Positions 1-7,280 of a stretch of 12,041 bases of DNA are shown one piece after another. The stretch comes from Desulfobacteria bacterium (GTDB taxonomy: Bacteria; Desulfobacterota; Desulfobacteria; Desulfobacterales; C00003060): contig JAQYWL010000548.1 in the NCBI GenBank assembly GCA_030145035.1, positions 1 to 12,041 on the forward strand, written 5' to 3'. The notes beneath the pieces were generated by a model. The model did no database searches, was not told the origin of the DNA, and was given only the letters and a program-made list of their open reading frames with translations. How positions within the stretch are numbered: position 1 is the stretch's first letter; each line of letters begins with the position of its first letter. The translations under genes and the position numbers were made by a program.

Positions 1-633
1 CTGCTGTAACATCTCTTGCACGGGCTCCAAATCCCGCTCATGGCGTACGAAAGATAGAGCCACAAAATCCACTCCCTCTTCTAGACCGACTGCAAGATCT
101 TGCCGATCCTTGTCTGTGAAAGTGGGTACCCTGAGGTCACTGGTTGGCAAATTAATGCCCTTGTGAGAGTGCACCACCCCACCCAACACAACGAGACAAA
201 CAATCCTGTCTTCTTTCTTCTCTTCCACCTTCAGTTCAACCAGTCCATCCGCCAAAAGGATGCGCTCACCAACATGGACGTCTTCCACGATATAGGGATA
301 ATTGACAGGAATCACAGATGGATCCCGGGAGGTCTTGGGGCTGAGTATAATTCTTTCTCCTGTCTGGAGTTCCTTTTTCTCAAGGGGCAGCTTACCGAGG
401 CGGATCTTGGGACCCGCAAGATCCTGAAGTATCCCGATCTCTTTGCCTAATTCCACGGACGTCTCCCTGATCCGGCGCAAGGTTTCACGATGGGAATTGT
501 GGTCTCCATGAGAAAAATTGAGTCGAGCCACATCCATACCTTCAAGAATCAGCCTCCTGATTTGATCAGTTGAGGAAGTCGCCGGGCCAGTGGTGCAAAC
601 AATCTTAGTCCGCCTGTATTCTGACTGGGTCAT
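1..633 (-). CDS. pyk: Pyruvate kinase, N-terminal 211 residues (runs off the left edge)
   Basis: Pyruvate kinase converts phosphoenolpyruvate and ADP to pyruvate and ATP in the last step of glycolysis, in the cytoplasm. The reading frame is open from ATG at 633 to base 1. Visible family motifs are TKIVCTTGPAT (residues 9-19), the substrate-binding stretch MDVARLNFSHG (33-43, with R37, N39 and S41), QDLAGPKIRLG (70-80), LLADG (126-130), KGINLP (158-163) and the return into the barrel at FTDKDRQDLAVGLEEGVDFVALSFVR (start 172). The small B domain lies at about 81-170. The catalytic C-terminal half and the allosteric domain lie outside the window. A GGGAG ribosome-binding site lies about 12 bases before the ATG. 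The gene follows the response regulator by 110 bp on the same strand. I see no strong promoter in that gap, so co-transcription is possible. The identification is secure. Confidence 0.95.
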   Translation of the reverse strand, partial: MTQSEYRRTKIVCTTGPATSSTDQIRRLILEGMDVARLNFSHGDHNSHRETLRRIRETSVELGKEIGILQDLAGPKIRLGKLPLEKKELQTGERIILSPKTSRDPSVIPVNYPYIVEDVHVGERILLADGLVELKVEEKKEDRIVCLVVLGGVVHSHKGINLPTSDLRVPTFTDKDRQDLAVGLEEGVDFVALSFVRHERDLEPVQEMLQQ

Positions 634-743
634 GATGCTATTTGGCTCCCATAGCATGATTTGCGATTGTCTTTGTGATGATACGTATTAGAGTAGTTCT
701 CAAAAATATGTTCCAATAAAGGAAAATGGTATGGACACGGGTA

Positions 744-1112
744 CTAACCATAATCCTCGACTCCCCGCAGCAGAATAGAAAGTGTTTCCTTCAATTTGGA
801 CAGATCGTAGGATTTAACAACATATTCATCATCCGCGACAGACTTCAGATCCTCTCTATAGGAGTCATAGGCCGTATTCAGAATGATGGGTAGCTTGGGG
901 TGTTTAATACGTAACTCCTGAAGCAAGTCCAACCCATCACAATCGTCCATTCGGATGTCTAGGATCACGGCCGAGGGCTGAACAAAAGAAATGTGGGGCA
1001 GGGCTTCTTCGCAGGTACCAACCGTGGTCACCTCGTACCCTTCCTCGGCCAATTCTTCTAAGTAAAGCAGTCTGACGCTTGCTTCATCATCAACAACTAC
1101 TAGTTTACTCAT
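744..1112 (-). CDS. Single-domain (receiver-only) response regulator
   Basis: This is a 122-residue CheY-like receiver with no output domain, so it probably acts by protein-protein contact or as a phosphorelay intermediate. The acidic pair is D8-D9 (VVVDDE), the phospho-acceptor is D52 (VILDIRM), the switch threonine is T80 (IILNTAY) and the conserved lysine is K100 (YVVKS). The usual cis-proline after that lysine is replaced by serine (KSYD), a variant I have seen in deltaproteobacterial stand-alone receivers. The start is well supported by an AGGGGAG ribosome-binding site 5 bases before the ATG. It lies 76 bp after the P-type ATPase gene and 110 bp before pyk, all on one strand. No partner histidine kinase is in the window, so its signal and target are unknown. 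It ends with TAG. Confidence 0.9.
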   Translation of the reverse strand: MSKLVVVDDEASVRLLYLEELAEEGYEVTTVGTCEEALPHISFVQPSAVILDIRMDDCDGLDLLQELRIKHPKLPIILNTAYDSYREDLKSVADDEYVVKSYDLSKLKETLSILLRGVEDYG

Positions 1113-1149
1113 GGTTGCTCCCCTGTCTCGAGGCTGGTGCCCCCGCTAA

Positions 1150-1164
1150 AGGCCAAGTTGGCCT
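1150..1164 (-). terminator. Weak terminator-like hairpin between the ATPase and response regulator genes
   Basis: The 15-base palindrome AGGCCAAGTTGGCCT lies in the 76-bp gap after the ATPase stop codon. On the transcribed (minus) strand it folds as a 6-bp stem with a 3-base loop, followed only by TTTAGC. The T-run is too short for a convincing intrinsic terminator. It may attenuate read-through into the response regulator gene or act as a small operator. Confidence 0.25.
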
Positions 1165-1188
1165 CATGTCTGCTTCTTGTGACATCTA

Positions 1189-3894
1189 CTACATTGAATC
1201 AAGCCTTTTTTCATAGCCCCTTGCTTTCACAGCCTGCCCCCCAACAAAAGGGACAAGGCTCATGACAAGAACCAGTGTCCAACCCGTGATACCTGGGTCG
1301 GCCAGTTTCAGCACAAAGGAAAGGCCTGGTAAGTAGACCGCACCTACAAGCAATCCTGTACACAAAGCCAGAGCGCCCCAGACAAAGGGGTTTTGCGTAA
1401 TGTCGTTTCGAACAAGGCTTGATCCCACATCACGCACGTTGAAAACGTGCCACAATTGAGCAAAAGCAAGGGTTAGAAAAGAGACGGTGACAGCCTCTCT
1501 TTTTTCCATTTTCAGCCAGAAAAGAGCCAGCGCCAGGGCCCCGAGGACGGAAGTAGTTATGATCAGTCCGTATCCGGTGACAGCCAGCCATTGAGCGCGC
1601 CCCATGATCGGCTCCTGGGGGTCGCGCGGGACTTGCTTCATGATCCCTGGATTTGCCTCGCCAGCGGCCAAAGCTAGAGCCGGAAAGACATCTGTCACCA
1701 GATTAAGAAAGAGAATCTGAAGAGGTAGGATCGGTAACGGGGCGTTGGCTAGTGCGGCGAGGGTGACGGTCATGAGTTCACTGATGTTGCAAGACAGGAG
1801 GTAGAAGACAAATTTTCTGATGTTGTTGAAAATAACACGGCCCTGCTCTACGGCGACAACAATGGAAGAAAGGGAATCGTCCGTAAGGATCATGTCAGCA
1901 GCTTCCCGGGCCACCTGGGTCCCTCGTTGCCCCATGGCCACGCCGATGTCCGCCTTCTTAAGTGCTGGGGCATCGTTTACACCATCTCCGGTCATGGCGA
2001 CAATGGCACCATGATCCTGATGGAGGGCGATGAGATCAAGTTTTTGCTTTGGACTGACTCTAGCAAAAATCAGAGCGTCCAACAGCCGCTGTTTTTCCTC
2101 CTCGGGCACTAGTTGGATATCTTTAAGGTCCTTTCCGTGGATGATTGAAGCATTCTCTTCCTCAACGAGTCCCACAGCAAGGCCAATGGTTCGTGCCGTG
2201 ACAGCCTGGTCCCCCGTGGCCATAATGACCCTTATGCCCGCCTCTTTGCAGGATGCAATTGCCTCTTTCACCTCCCTGCGCGGTGGATCAAGGAGTCCCA
2301 CGAGTCCAATCAGTTTCAGGTTCTCGTAGGGTCTTGCTTCGCAAGTGCCGACTGATTTTGTTGCTAGCGCAAGGACGCGAAGGCCTTCTGCCGCCATCTT
2401 GTTATTCCTTTCAAGCCACTCTTTCCCATCTTTCTCAGACAGCCCTACTTCACCGTCCCCGGTGAAAATGGTAGCGCACGCCTCAAGAACGGGTTCGGGG
2501 GCTCCCTTCACGGCGACACGGCATTGATTTGCATCCTTATGAAAGGTGGCCATCATTTTGATGCTCGAATCAAAGGCCTCTTCTCTGACCTCGGGCATGT
2601 TCTGGATAAGACTTTGCCGGTGTATTCCCCCTTTTGCCGCAGCCGCGAGCAACGCAATCTCCAATGGGTCACCTGTAGAGTCGTGCCCTCCTGTAACGTC
2701 GCCTGAATGAAACGACGCGTTGTTACAAAGAACACCAACCTCAAGCGCTTCCAGTAAGGCCTTGTCTCTGGTCGGATCAACAGGCTCTCCGTCTCTCTGG
2801 AAACCACTATTAGGATCTTGCGGCCCCCTGTCCAGTTCAACGGGACCAGAGGCAAGAAACAAGCGAGTGACTGTCATACGGTTTTCGGTCAAGGTCCCGG
2901 TCTTGTCTGTGAGAATCACGCGGGTGGCCCCCAGAGTCTCCACGGCTGAAAGCTGTTTGATGAGGGCATTGCGACGGGCCATACGCCACATCCCACGGGC
3001 CAGGGCAATCGTGGCAACAATAGGCAGCCCCTCAGGAATCGCTGCCACAGCCAGGGCGATTCCCGTCTCGATCATCAGAAAGGTCTCTTTCCCGGAGAGA
3101 ATTCCCACAACAGCTACGATCGTGGCAATAACAATGCTCAGCCATATGAGCCAATGGCCAAGCTGGTTCAGCCGCTTTTCAAGGGGTGTGGCCTCGTCTT
3201 CCGTCTCCTCCACAAGGGCAGAAATCTTACCCAACTCGGTATTCATCCCTGTTCCTATGACCACTGCTTCTCCGGCCCCCCGAGTCAAGGCTGTCCCTTT
3301 GAAAAGCATATTAAACCTTTCAGCCAGAGGGGTATCTTCTGCGAGAGGCGCCACATCTTTTCCTACAGCTACTGATTCTCCAGTTAACGCTGATTCGTCA
3401 GCCTCAAGCTTTGATGCTCTAACCAGGCGTAGGTCGGCTGTCACAATATCGCCGCCCTCGAGGACGACGACATCACCTAAGACAATCTCCTCGGCCGGAA
3501 TCTCCTGAACGTTCCCGTTTCGACGCACCCTGGAGACAACGGCACCCATTTTTCGAAGGGCTTCAACCGAGCGGCTCCCTTTTAGCTCGGTCACAAATCC
3601 GATTAAAGTGTTAATGATAATGACTGCTAATATGGCTACGCCTTCCACATGCTCACCAAAGGCAAAAGAGAGTGCCATGGCAGCCAAGAGAAATAATACG
3701 ATAAGATTTTTGAACTGATCGGTAAGAACGGCCCAACCACTGACTGGCTTGATTTCACGAAGCCTGTTTGGACCGAATTGTTGGCGCCTTTTCTGAGTTT
3801 CAGCCGAGTCAAGTCCACTATGGAAAGAGACGCCGAGTTCCGAGACAATATCCTGCCAGGGACGTGCCCAAGGCATGGTAGGGGGGCTTTTCAT
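1189..3894 (-). CDS. P-type cation-transporting ATPase, type II (SERCA/PMR1-like, probably Ca2+)
   Basis: This is a 901-residue inner-membrane pump that uses ATP to export a cation. Domains in order are an N-terminal cation-ATPase domain (about 10-75), TM1-2 (about 60-105), an actuator domain with TGES (171-174), TM3-4 with PEGLP (287-291), the phosphorylation site DKTGT (D330), the nucleotide-binding KGAPE (463-467), ATGDQ (559-563), the hinge TGDGVND (635-641), and a C-terminal membrane domain. In TM5 N703 and E706 (SCNISE), and in TM6 N731, T734 and D735 (NLVTD), match the SERCA site-II ligands N768/E771 and N796/T799/D800. This favours Ca2+ or Mn2+ over heavy metals. The frame stays open upstream to 4140, but that part overlaps the end of the MscS gene and lacks family similarity. 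ATG 3894 is therefore preferred, although it has no clear ribosome-binding site; ATG 3876 is the alternative. It lies 67 bp after the MscS gene, probably in one operon. Confidence 0.93.
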   Translation of the reverse strand: MKSPPTMPWARPWQDIVSELGVSFHSGLDSAETQKRRQQFGPNRLREIKPVSGWAVLTDQFKNLIVLFLLAAMALSFAFGEHVEGVAILAVIIINTLIGFVTELKGSRSVEALRKMGAVVSRVRRNGNVQEIPAEEIVLGDVVVLEGGDIVTADLRLVRASKLEADESALTGESVAVGKDVAPLAEDTPLAERFNMLFKGTALTRGAGEAVVIGTGMNTELGKISALVEETEDEATPLEKRLNQLGHWLIWLSIVIATIVAVVGILSGKETFLMIETGIALAVAAIPEGLPIVATIALARGMWRMARRNALIKQLSAVETLGATRVILTDKTGTLTENRMTVTRLFLASGPVELDRGPQDPNSGFQRDGEPVDPTRDKALLEALEVGVLCNNASFHSGDVTGGHDSTGDPLEIALLAAAAKGGIHRQSLIQNMPEVREEAFDSSIKMMATFHKDANQCRVAVKGAPEPVLEACATIFTGDGEVGLSEKDGKEWLERNNKMAAEGLRVLALATKSVGTCEARPYENLKLIGLVGLLDPPRREVKEAIASCKEAGIRVIMATGDQAVTARTIGLAVGLVEEENASIIHGKDLKDIQLVPEEEKQRLLDALIFARVSPKQKLDLIALHQDHGAIVAMTGDGVNDAPALKKADIGVAMGQRGTQVAREAADMILTDDSLSSIVVAVEQGRVIFNNIRKFVFYLLSCNISELMTVTLAALANAPLPILPLQILFLNLVTDVFPALALAAGEANPGIMKQVPRDPQEPIMGRAQWLAVTGYGLIITTSVLGALALALFWLKMEKREAVTVSFLTLAFAQLWHVFNVRDVGSSLVRNDITQNPFVWGALALCTGLLVGAVYLPGLSFVLKLADPGITGWTLVLVMSLVPFVGGQAVKARGYEKRLDSM

Positions 3895-3961
3895 AACATG
3901 CGGCCTTGTGGGTAGGAGTGGCGCTTTTGGGGGAGAAAGAATCCGCTCACGGCTCCCCGCC

Positions 3962-5644
3962 CTACCCACTCGCTTCAGCGGGTTTTTCTCTCTGAGCCTC
4001 TCCAGCGCCACGCTGGAACGGCTCGTCCGTTTCCGGTAAATACGAGTCGCTCGCAAGGGTAATGCGGAGCTGCCTGCGGTCGTCCTGGGCCAGGTAGGTG
4101 GTCGTTGTTGGGAAGGCAAACTCGATGCCTTCTTCCTCAAAAGCGCGCATCGCCTTCAGGTTCACCCGTTCGCTGAAGGCCAAAAAATCCCAATAGTTGG
4201 GCGGGAAATACCAGTAAATCATCATGATGTTCAAAGAGGTGTCGTTAAATTCGTTGAAAAAGACCCGCGGGGGAAAGTCGGGGTCCATGCCCTCGTGGTT
4301 GTCAAGGATCTCCCGGATAATAGCTACTGCCCGCTCTACCTTTTCAGGCGGGGTATCGTAGGTGATCGTGATGTTGCTGACCCGACGAATGGACGGGCGG
4401 CGTCCGATATTTTCAACAGAGACGCTTGCCATCATTCCGTTGGGTATGGTCACCTGATGGCCTGTAAGGGTACGCACCCTTGTGGAGCGAAAGCCGATTT
4501 CTTCTACCACCCCATCATAGCCCTCGGCAACGACGCGGTCCCCAATCTTGAAGGGTTTGTCCAGTATGATCATCAGGCTCCCGAAAAAGTTCCTAAGGGT
4601 CTCCTGTGAAGCCAGCGCCACGGCCAACCCCCCTATGCCAAGACCAGCCAACAGGGCGCTCATGGGCTTGCCGGTGAGAGCCCGCAATAGATAGATGGCG
4701 CCAACCGCCAGCACCAGGATTCGGGCGACCATACGAATCATTTGCACAAAGGTCTTGTCTATCAGGGTGTCCTCTCTCTGGGCAACCTTTGCTAGTTCGT
4801 ACTCGAGAACGTCGAGGAGCCGATAGACAAAAAGGACCACCGCCAGCGTGCCGAGGCTCCCTGTGATGATTTCCGCCACCCGGTTCGCTGCTGGCGGCAA
4901 AACAAGAATCGTGCCCACTGCATGGACGGCAATAGCGGCTAGCATGAACCGTATGGGCCAAAGCGATGCTTGCAGTATCAGCCGCAGCCGCATCTTTTGT
5001 TCCGTATTCTTAAGGGCAACCGTCATAGTGGAAAGGAACGTACCGATCAGCCGCATGCCTATGTACACGGCAACCAGGACACCAACAGCGAGCAGATAAC
5101 GCCACCAGGCATATTCCCACAACCATTTGGGGAAGAAGGCCCTTTGCGTGTGAATCACAACAATTGCAACACCAATCAGGATGACGATCCTCAGGACACC
5201 CCCGAATTTTTTGACGGTTTCTTCTGATATGGTCTGTTGAACCCGGGCAGGCAATGCAAGGCGCACCCGGTCCAAGAGATGCACCAGTTGGAAGAGAAAG
5301 ACGATGGCCGCCAAAGACAGGAGAAATACCTCGACTCCGTTGAGAAGTAGACCCAACTGCTCCGGCAGGACAAGCAGGGCTGCTGAGGCCCACACAAGCA
5401 AGGCAGCCCAGACCAGACGAAGAGGCGGCAGGAAGGCCAACATGCCCACAGCCTCACGGGCAATACCCCTTTTTTCATAGAAGACCTGGAGTCGCCGATT
5501 GACAAAGCGCCAGAGAATTTCTAGCACGGAGAACCCAACCACCAGTACGACCATAGAAGCAATAAAGCGCCAGAACTCATTTGTCACCCACGCCTTATGG
5601 ACCAGGGCAGCGAATGTCTCTAAAAAACTCTTCCATGTGCTCAT
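3962..5644 (-). CDS. Large MscS-family mechanosensitive ion channel
   Basis: This is a 560-residue inner-membrane channel that opens under membrane tension and releases solutes during hypo-osmotic shock. About eight hydrophobic segments (roughly 22-45, 62-97, 103-124, 148-166, 181-203, 230-250, 258-278 and 305-322) precede the pore-lining helix, which is rich in Gly and Ala (about 329-356). The MscS beta domain follows, with LDKPFKIGDRV (361-371) and EEIGFRSTRVRTLTGHQVTIPN (start 381). The alpha/beta C-terminal domain ends near 520 and a polar tail completes the protein. It is about twice the size of E. coli MscS (286 aa) because of extra N-terminal membrane helices, as in YbdG/YnaI-type relatives. 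The start is set by AAGGAG nine bases before ATG 5644. A longer frame to 5701 would overlap the previous gene. It lies 40 bp after the DUF481 gene, so they are probably co-transcribed. It ends with TAG. Confidence 0.93.
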   Translation of the reverse strand: MSTWKSFLETFAALVHKAWVTNEFWRFIASMVVLVVGFSVLEILWRFVNRRLQVFYEKRGIAREAVGMLAFLPPLRLVWAALLVWASAALLVLPEQLGLLLNGVEVFLLSLAAIVFLFQLVHLLDRVRLALPARVQQTISEETVKKFGGVLRIVILIGVAIVVIHTQRAFFPKWLWEYAWWRYLLAVGVLVAVYIGMRLIGTFLSTMTVALKNTEQKMRLRLILQASLWPIRFMLAAIAVHAVGTILVLPPAANRVAEIITGSLGTLAVVLFVYRLLDVLEYELAKVAQREDTLIDKTFVQMIRMVARILVLAVGAIYLLRALTGKPMSALLAGLGIGGLAVALASQETLRNFFGSLMIILDKPFKIGDRVVAEGYDGVVEEIGFRSTRVRTLTGHQVTIPNGMMASVSVENIGRRPSIRRVSNITITYDTPPEKVERAVAIIREILDNHEGMDPDFPPRVFFNEFNDTSLNIMMIYWYFPPNYWDFLAFSERVNLKAMRAFEEEGIEFAFPTTTTYLAQDDRRQLRITLASDSYLPETDEPFQRGAGEAQREKPAEASG

Positions 5645-5684
5645 AAGCCCACTCCTTCCAAAGCGGAAAACCGAGAATTCCTGA

Positions 5685-6410
5685 TCACAGGTTAACAACA
5701 AGCGCCAGAACCAAAATCCTATCGGTTTTGTCCAGCGTTTTTGGGACAGGTTCGTTATCGTACTTGACCACGTAGCTTGCCTTGAGGGAGAGATAGTCGC
5801 TTAAGGCAGATATCAGTGCTGTTTCTGAATTCAAATTGTAGTTGTCGCTATCCTCGAAATCGTGCAGGTACTCCAGAGACTGCGAAAACCTGTTCTTGTC
5901 TGTGAAAGCATACTCATACTGAGAAAATGCACGCCCTTGGATGTATGCTTCGTCTGTATGATCTGTGTATTCCTCTTTGACCCAGTTTGCGCCTGCCTCA
6001 ACCAGGAGCTGATGCTTCGGCCCTGTGAGGAATCTATACCCTATGCCGGGACCCACGTAATACCGCGAGTCAATACCTGCAAATTCGTCCCGCAGGAACC
6101 CGCCAAGGGCAAAAGAGTAAAATCGGTCCGTGAATAGATAGTCCATTCGTAGTTCAGTGAAGTAACTCTCTGCATTCTTTTCACCGTCACTTTTTGAATA
6201 GAGGGCGCCAAGCTTCCAGCCCCCTTTCAGCTTGTCAGTGAATTCATACTTTAGCCGGTTCTTCGCGGACAGGGTTGTAACCTCTGTATTTCCTCCCGTA
6301 TCGACAACGGAAATTTCCGCCTCGTCACTCCATCTCTTTTCTTGCCCATATGCTGCTGTTGCCAGAACAAAGACAACAAGCAAGATGCTCAACGACCTGA
6401 TTCCTCTCAT
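5685..6410 (-). CDS. Exported DUF481 (YdiY-like) outer-membrane beta-barrel protein
   Basis: This is a 241-residue protein with a Sec signal peptide: a basic start (MRGIRS), a hydrophobic core (LSILLVVFVLATA) and probable cleavage after AYG (residue 22). The mature part consists of alternating amphipathic strands rich in Tyr, Phe, Gly and Asp, such as KYEFTDKLKGGWKLGALYSK, YRFLTGPKHQLLVEAGANW and LKASYVVKYDNEPVPKTLDKTD. This is the DUF481 pattern, with the conserved start WSDEAEISVVDTGGNTE at about 26-42. These proteins are inferred outer-membrane barrels, and E. coli YdiY is acid-inducible; the substrate is unknown. The start is ATG 6410 because AAGGAG lies five bases upstream. The in-frame GTG at 6416 overlaps that ribosome-binding site and is rejected. 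It is the first gene of the minus-strand cluster ahead of the MscS channel and the cation ATPase. Confidence 0.85.
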   Translation of the reverse strand: MRGIRSLSILLVVFVLATAAYGQEKRWSDEAEISVVDTGGNTEVTTLSAKNRLKYEFTDKLKGGWKLGALYSKSDGEKNAESYFTELRMDYLFTDRFYSFALGGFLRDEFAGIDSRYYVGPGIGYRFLTGPKHQLLVEAGANWVKEEYTDHTDEAYIQGRAFSQYEYAFTDKNRFSQSLEYLHDFEDSDNYNLNSETALISALSDYLSLKASYVVKYDNEPVPKTLDKTDRILVLALVVNL

Positions 6411-6630
6411 AATCACTCCTTAATACCCCTTTTTCGTGAAGCGCAAAGTGCGAATTGATGGTAAAGCTCCAAGAAGCGCGATATACGAAAATATTTTTTA
6501 ACTCGGATTGAGGAACAAATAAATGGGGTAAAGCATGTATTCTATGACGGGAGGAACTGCATTTTTTACATAGTCTGTCGGGTAGGCGAAACATAGACTA
6601 ATCGTTGAGAGTATGTTCCTTTTTTATACT
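6411..6630. other. Leader region of the DUF481-MscS-ATPase cluster
   Basis: This AT-rich non-coding stretch must contain the promoter of the minus-strand cluster. On the minus strand the best sigma70-like pair I find is TTGTTC, 17 bases, then AATATT (about 6488-6516), which is a weak match. A small CGCA/TGCG dyad lies near 6441-6451. A short open frame on the minus strand (6325-6594) shows no family similarity and overlaps the signal-peptide region, so I do not call it. Confidence 0.3.
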
Positions 6631-6643
6631 CGAACTTAGTTCG
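6631..6643. repeat. Short dyad CGAAC-TTA-GTTCG at the flank of the TGGAATNN repeat
   Basis: This is a perfect 5-bp stem with a 3-base loop. TCGCTTCGCTCAC and then the left arm of the larger inverted repeat follow directly. The closeness suggests that the dyad and the array form one dispersed intergenic element, but that is inference from position only. Confidence 0.45.
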
Positions 6644-6655
6644 CTTCGCTCACAA

Positions 6656-6769
6656 TTGGAATAATGGAATGTTGGAATACTGGAATATTGGGTTTAGAAA
6701 GTGTTTTGTTCTTATTCCTGTTTTTCACATCATTCCAATATTCCATCATTCCATCATTCCAGTATTCCT
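6656..6769. repeat. Long imperfect inverted repeat made of 8-bp TGGAATNN tandem units
   Basis: The left arm (about 6656-6692) reads as tandem units TGGAATAA, TGGAATGT, TGGAATAC and TGGAATAT. The right arm (about 6732-6769) carries the same kind of units on the opposite strand (GGAATAC, TGGAATGA, TGGAATGA, TGGAATAT). Aligned as a stem, about 31 of 37 positions pair, around a central segment of roughly 40 bases that is T-rich. The GGAAT core is invariant while the two spacer bases vary. It contains no gene. It could be a dispersed intergenic repeat, a non-autonomous element, or a hairpin at the divergence point between the minus-strand cluster and glgP. Confidence 0.7.
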
Positions 6770-7048
6770 GATTGACTTTGCAACAAAGCCAATAAATAGC
6801 TATAATGTCAATAGGTTGTAGAACTTCCGAGACGTTAAATTATGGGTTGTGAAGTGTCTCACTCCAATATGACCCAGAAGTTATGATGCCATCACGTGGT
6901 CTGCCTTGCCAGAAAATACAGGAATTTCCACTGTGAAATACTGTGTTTACGGTATTGATACTGCAATCAATCGGTTATAGAGAGAAGTCATATTAAACGT
7001 TCTTGTCCAAGTTGCTTCGCCTTCCCGGACTATTACCCAAACCTTTTT
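6770..7048. other. Intergenic stretch with a recurring 27-bp motif and an 18-bp dyad
   Basis: No gene is visible. Positions 6933-6959 (GTGAAATACTGTGTTTAC, then GGTATTGAT) match 22 of 27 bases, without gaps, to 9574-9600 ahead of the hsp20/sor leader. The overlapping dyad ATTGAT-N6-ATCAAT (6954-6971) is a perfect 6+6 inverted repeat. It resembles an FNR/CRP-type half-site pair, but with a 6-base rather than a 4-base centre. The role is unknown; the nearest downstream gene is glgP, about 310 bp away. Confidence 0.4.
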
Positions 7049-7132
7049 GCCAGGCGGCTCAGCATCTCTGACCTGGCCATTGGGCTGACAATCGTTGCTG
7101 TTGGTACATCCCTTCCCGAGCTGGCCGCTTCA
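7049..7132 (+). pseudogene. Relic of a Na+/Ca2+ exchanger (CaCA family) alpha-repeat
   Basis: Twenty-eight codons in one frame read ARRLSISDLAIGLTIV followed by AVGTSLPELAAS. This is the signature of the first alpha-repeat of YrbG/CaCA-type cation antiporters (S/N-DLxIGLTIVAVGTSLPEL), which carries the ion-coordinating Glu. Similarity stops at both ends: the upstream codons (AFPDYYPN) and the downstream codons (KKFLMVGRQ) do not continue the family, and no start codon or ribosome-binding site is present. The fragment is about a tenth of a normal exchanger of about 320 residues. It is a deletion remnant, not a gene. I am confident of the similarity, which is read by eye. Confidence 0.7.
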
Positions 7133-7224
7133 AAAAAGTTCTTGATGGTAGGTAGGCAAGCCGACAAAAATGCCGGACTACGGGACGTCGCAATTTGCCT
7201 ATAAGGGTAAACGTAGCAATCAAT
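7133..7224. other. Stretch between the exchanger relic and the 13-bp tandem repeat
   Basis: The frame of the relic runs on to a stop near 7204 without family similarity. A GC-rich block with CGGACTACGGGACGTCGC near 7173-7190 has the look of a dispersed repeat, but I cannot confirm this from one copy. Confidence 0.2.
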
Positions 7225-7250
7225 CCGTGTATCCAGGCCGTGTATCCAGG
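7225..7250. repeat. Perfect 13-bp tandem duplication (CCGTGTATCCAGG x2)
   Basis: Two identical 13-base units lie head to tail (7225-7237 and 7238-7250), 30 bp before the glgP start codon and just upstream of its AGAGGGG ribosome-binding site. It is probably a slippage duplication in the glgP leader. An effect on glgP expression is possible but not shown. Confidence 0.85.
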
Positions 7251-7280
7251 TGAGAATATCAAAGAAGAGGGGTTTCGAAA

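Noticed and set aside
2720..3508. A 262-codon plus-strand open frame inside the ATPase gene
   Set aside because: It is the antisense shadow of a strongly conserved pump gene. Its Ser/Ala/Arg-rich composition is typical of such shadows and it has no family similarity.
3964..3990. Hairpin at the end of the MscS gene as a terminator
   Set aside because: The ACCCGCT/AGTGGGT stem lies within the last codons and is followed by GC-rich sequence, not a T-run.
3895..4140. Upstream extension of the P-type ATPase by 82 codons
   Set aside because: It overlaps the end of the MscS gene in another frame, is rich in Arg/Ser/Pro without family similarity, and known pumps start near residue 1 of the shorter form.
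5645..5701. Nineteen-codon longer N-terminus for the MscS protein
   Set aside because: It would overlap the DUF481 gene and lacks a ribosome-binding site, whereas AAGGAG sits nine bases before ATG 5644.
6411..6416. GTG start two codons upstream for the DUF481 protein
   Set aside because: The GTG overlaps the AAGGAG ribosome-binding site, which is correctly spaced for ATG 6410.
6954..6971. ATTGAT-N6-ATCAAT as an FNR site
   Set aside because: FNR/CRP half sites are separated by four bases; here the centre is six, and no promoter is placed around it.
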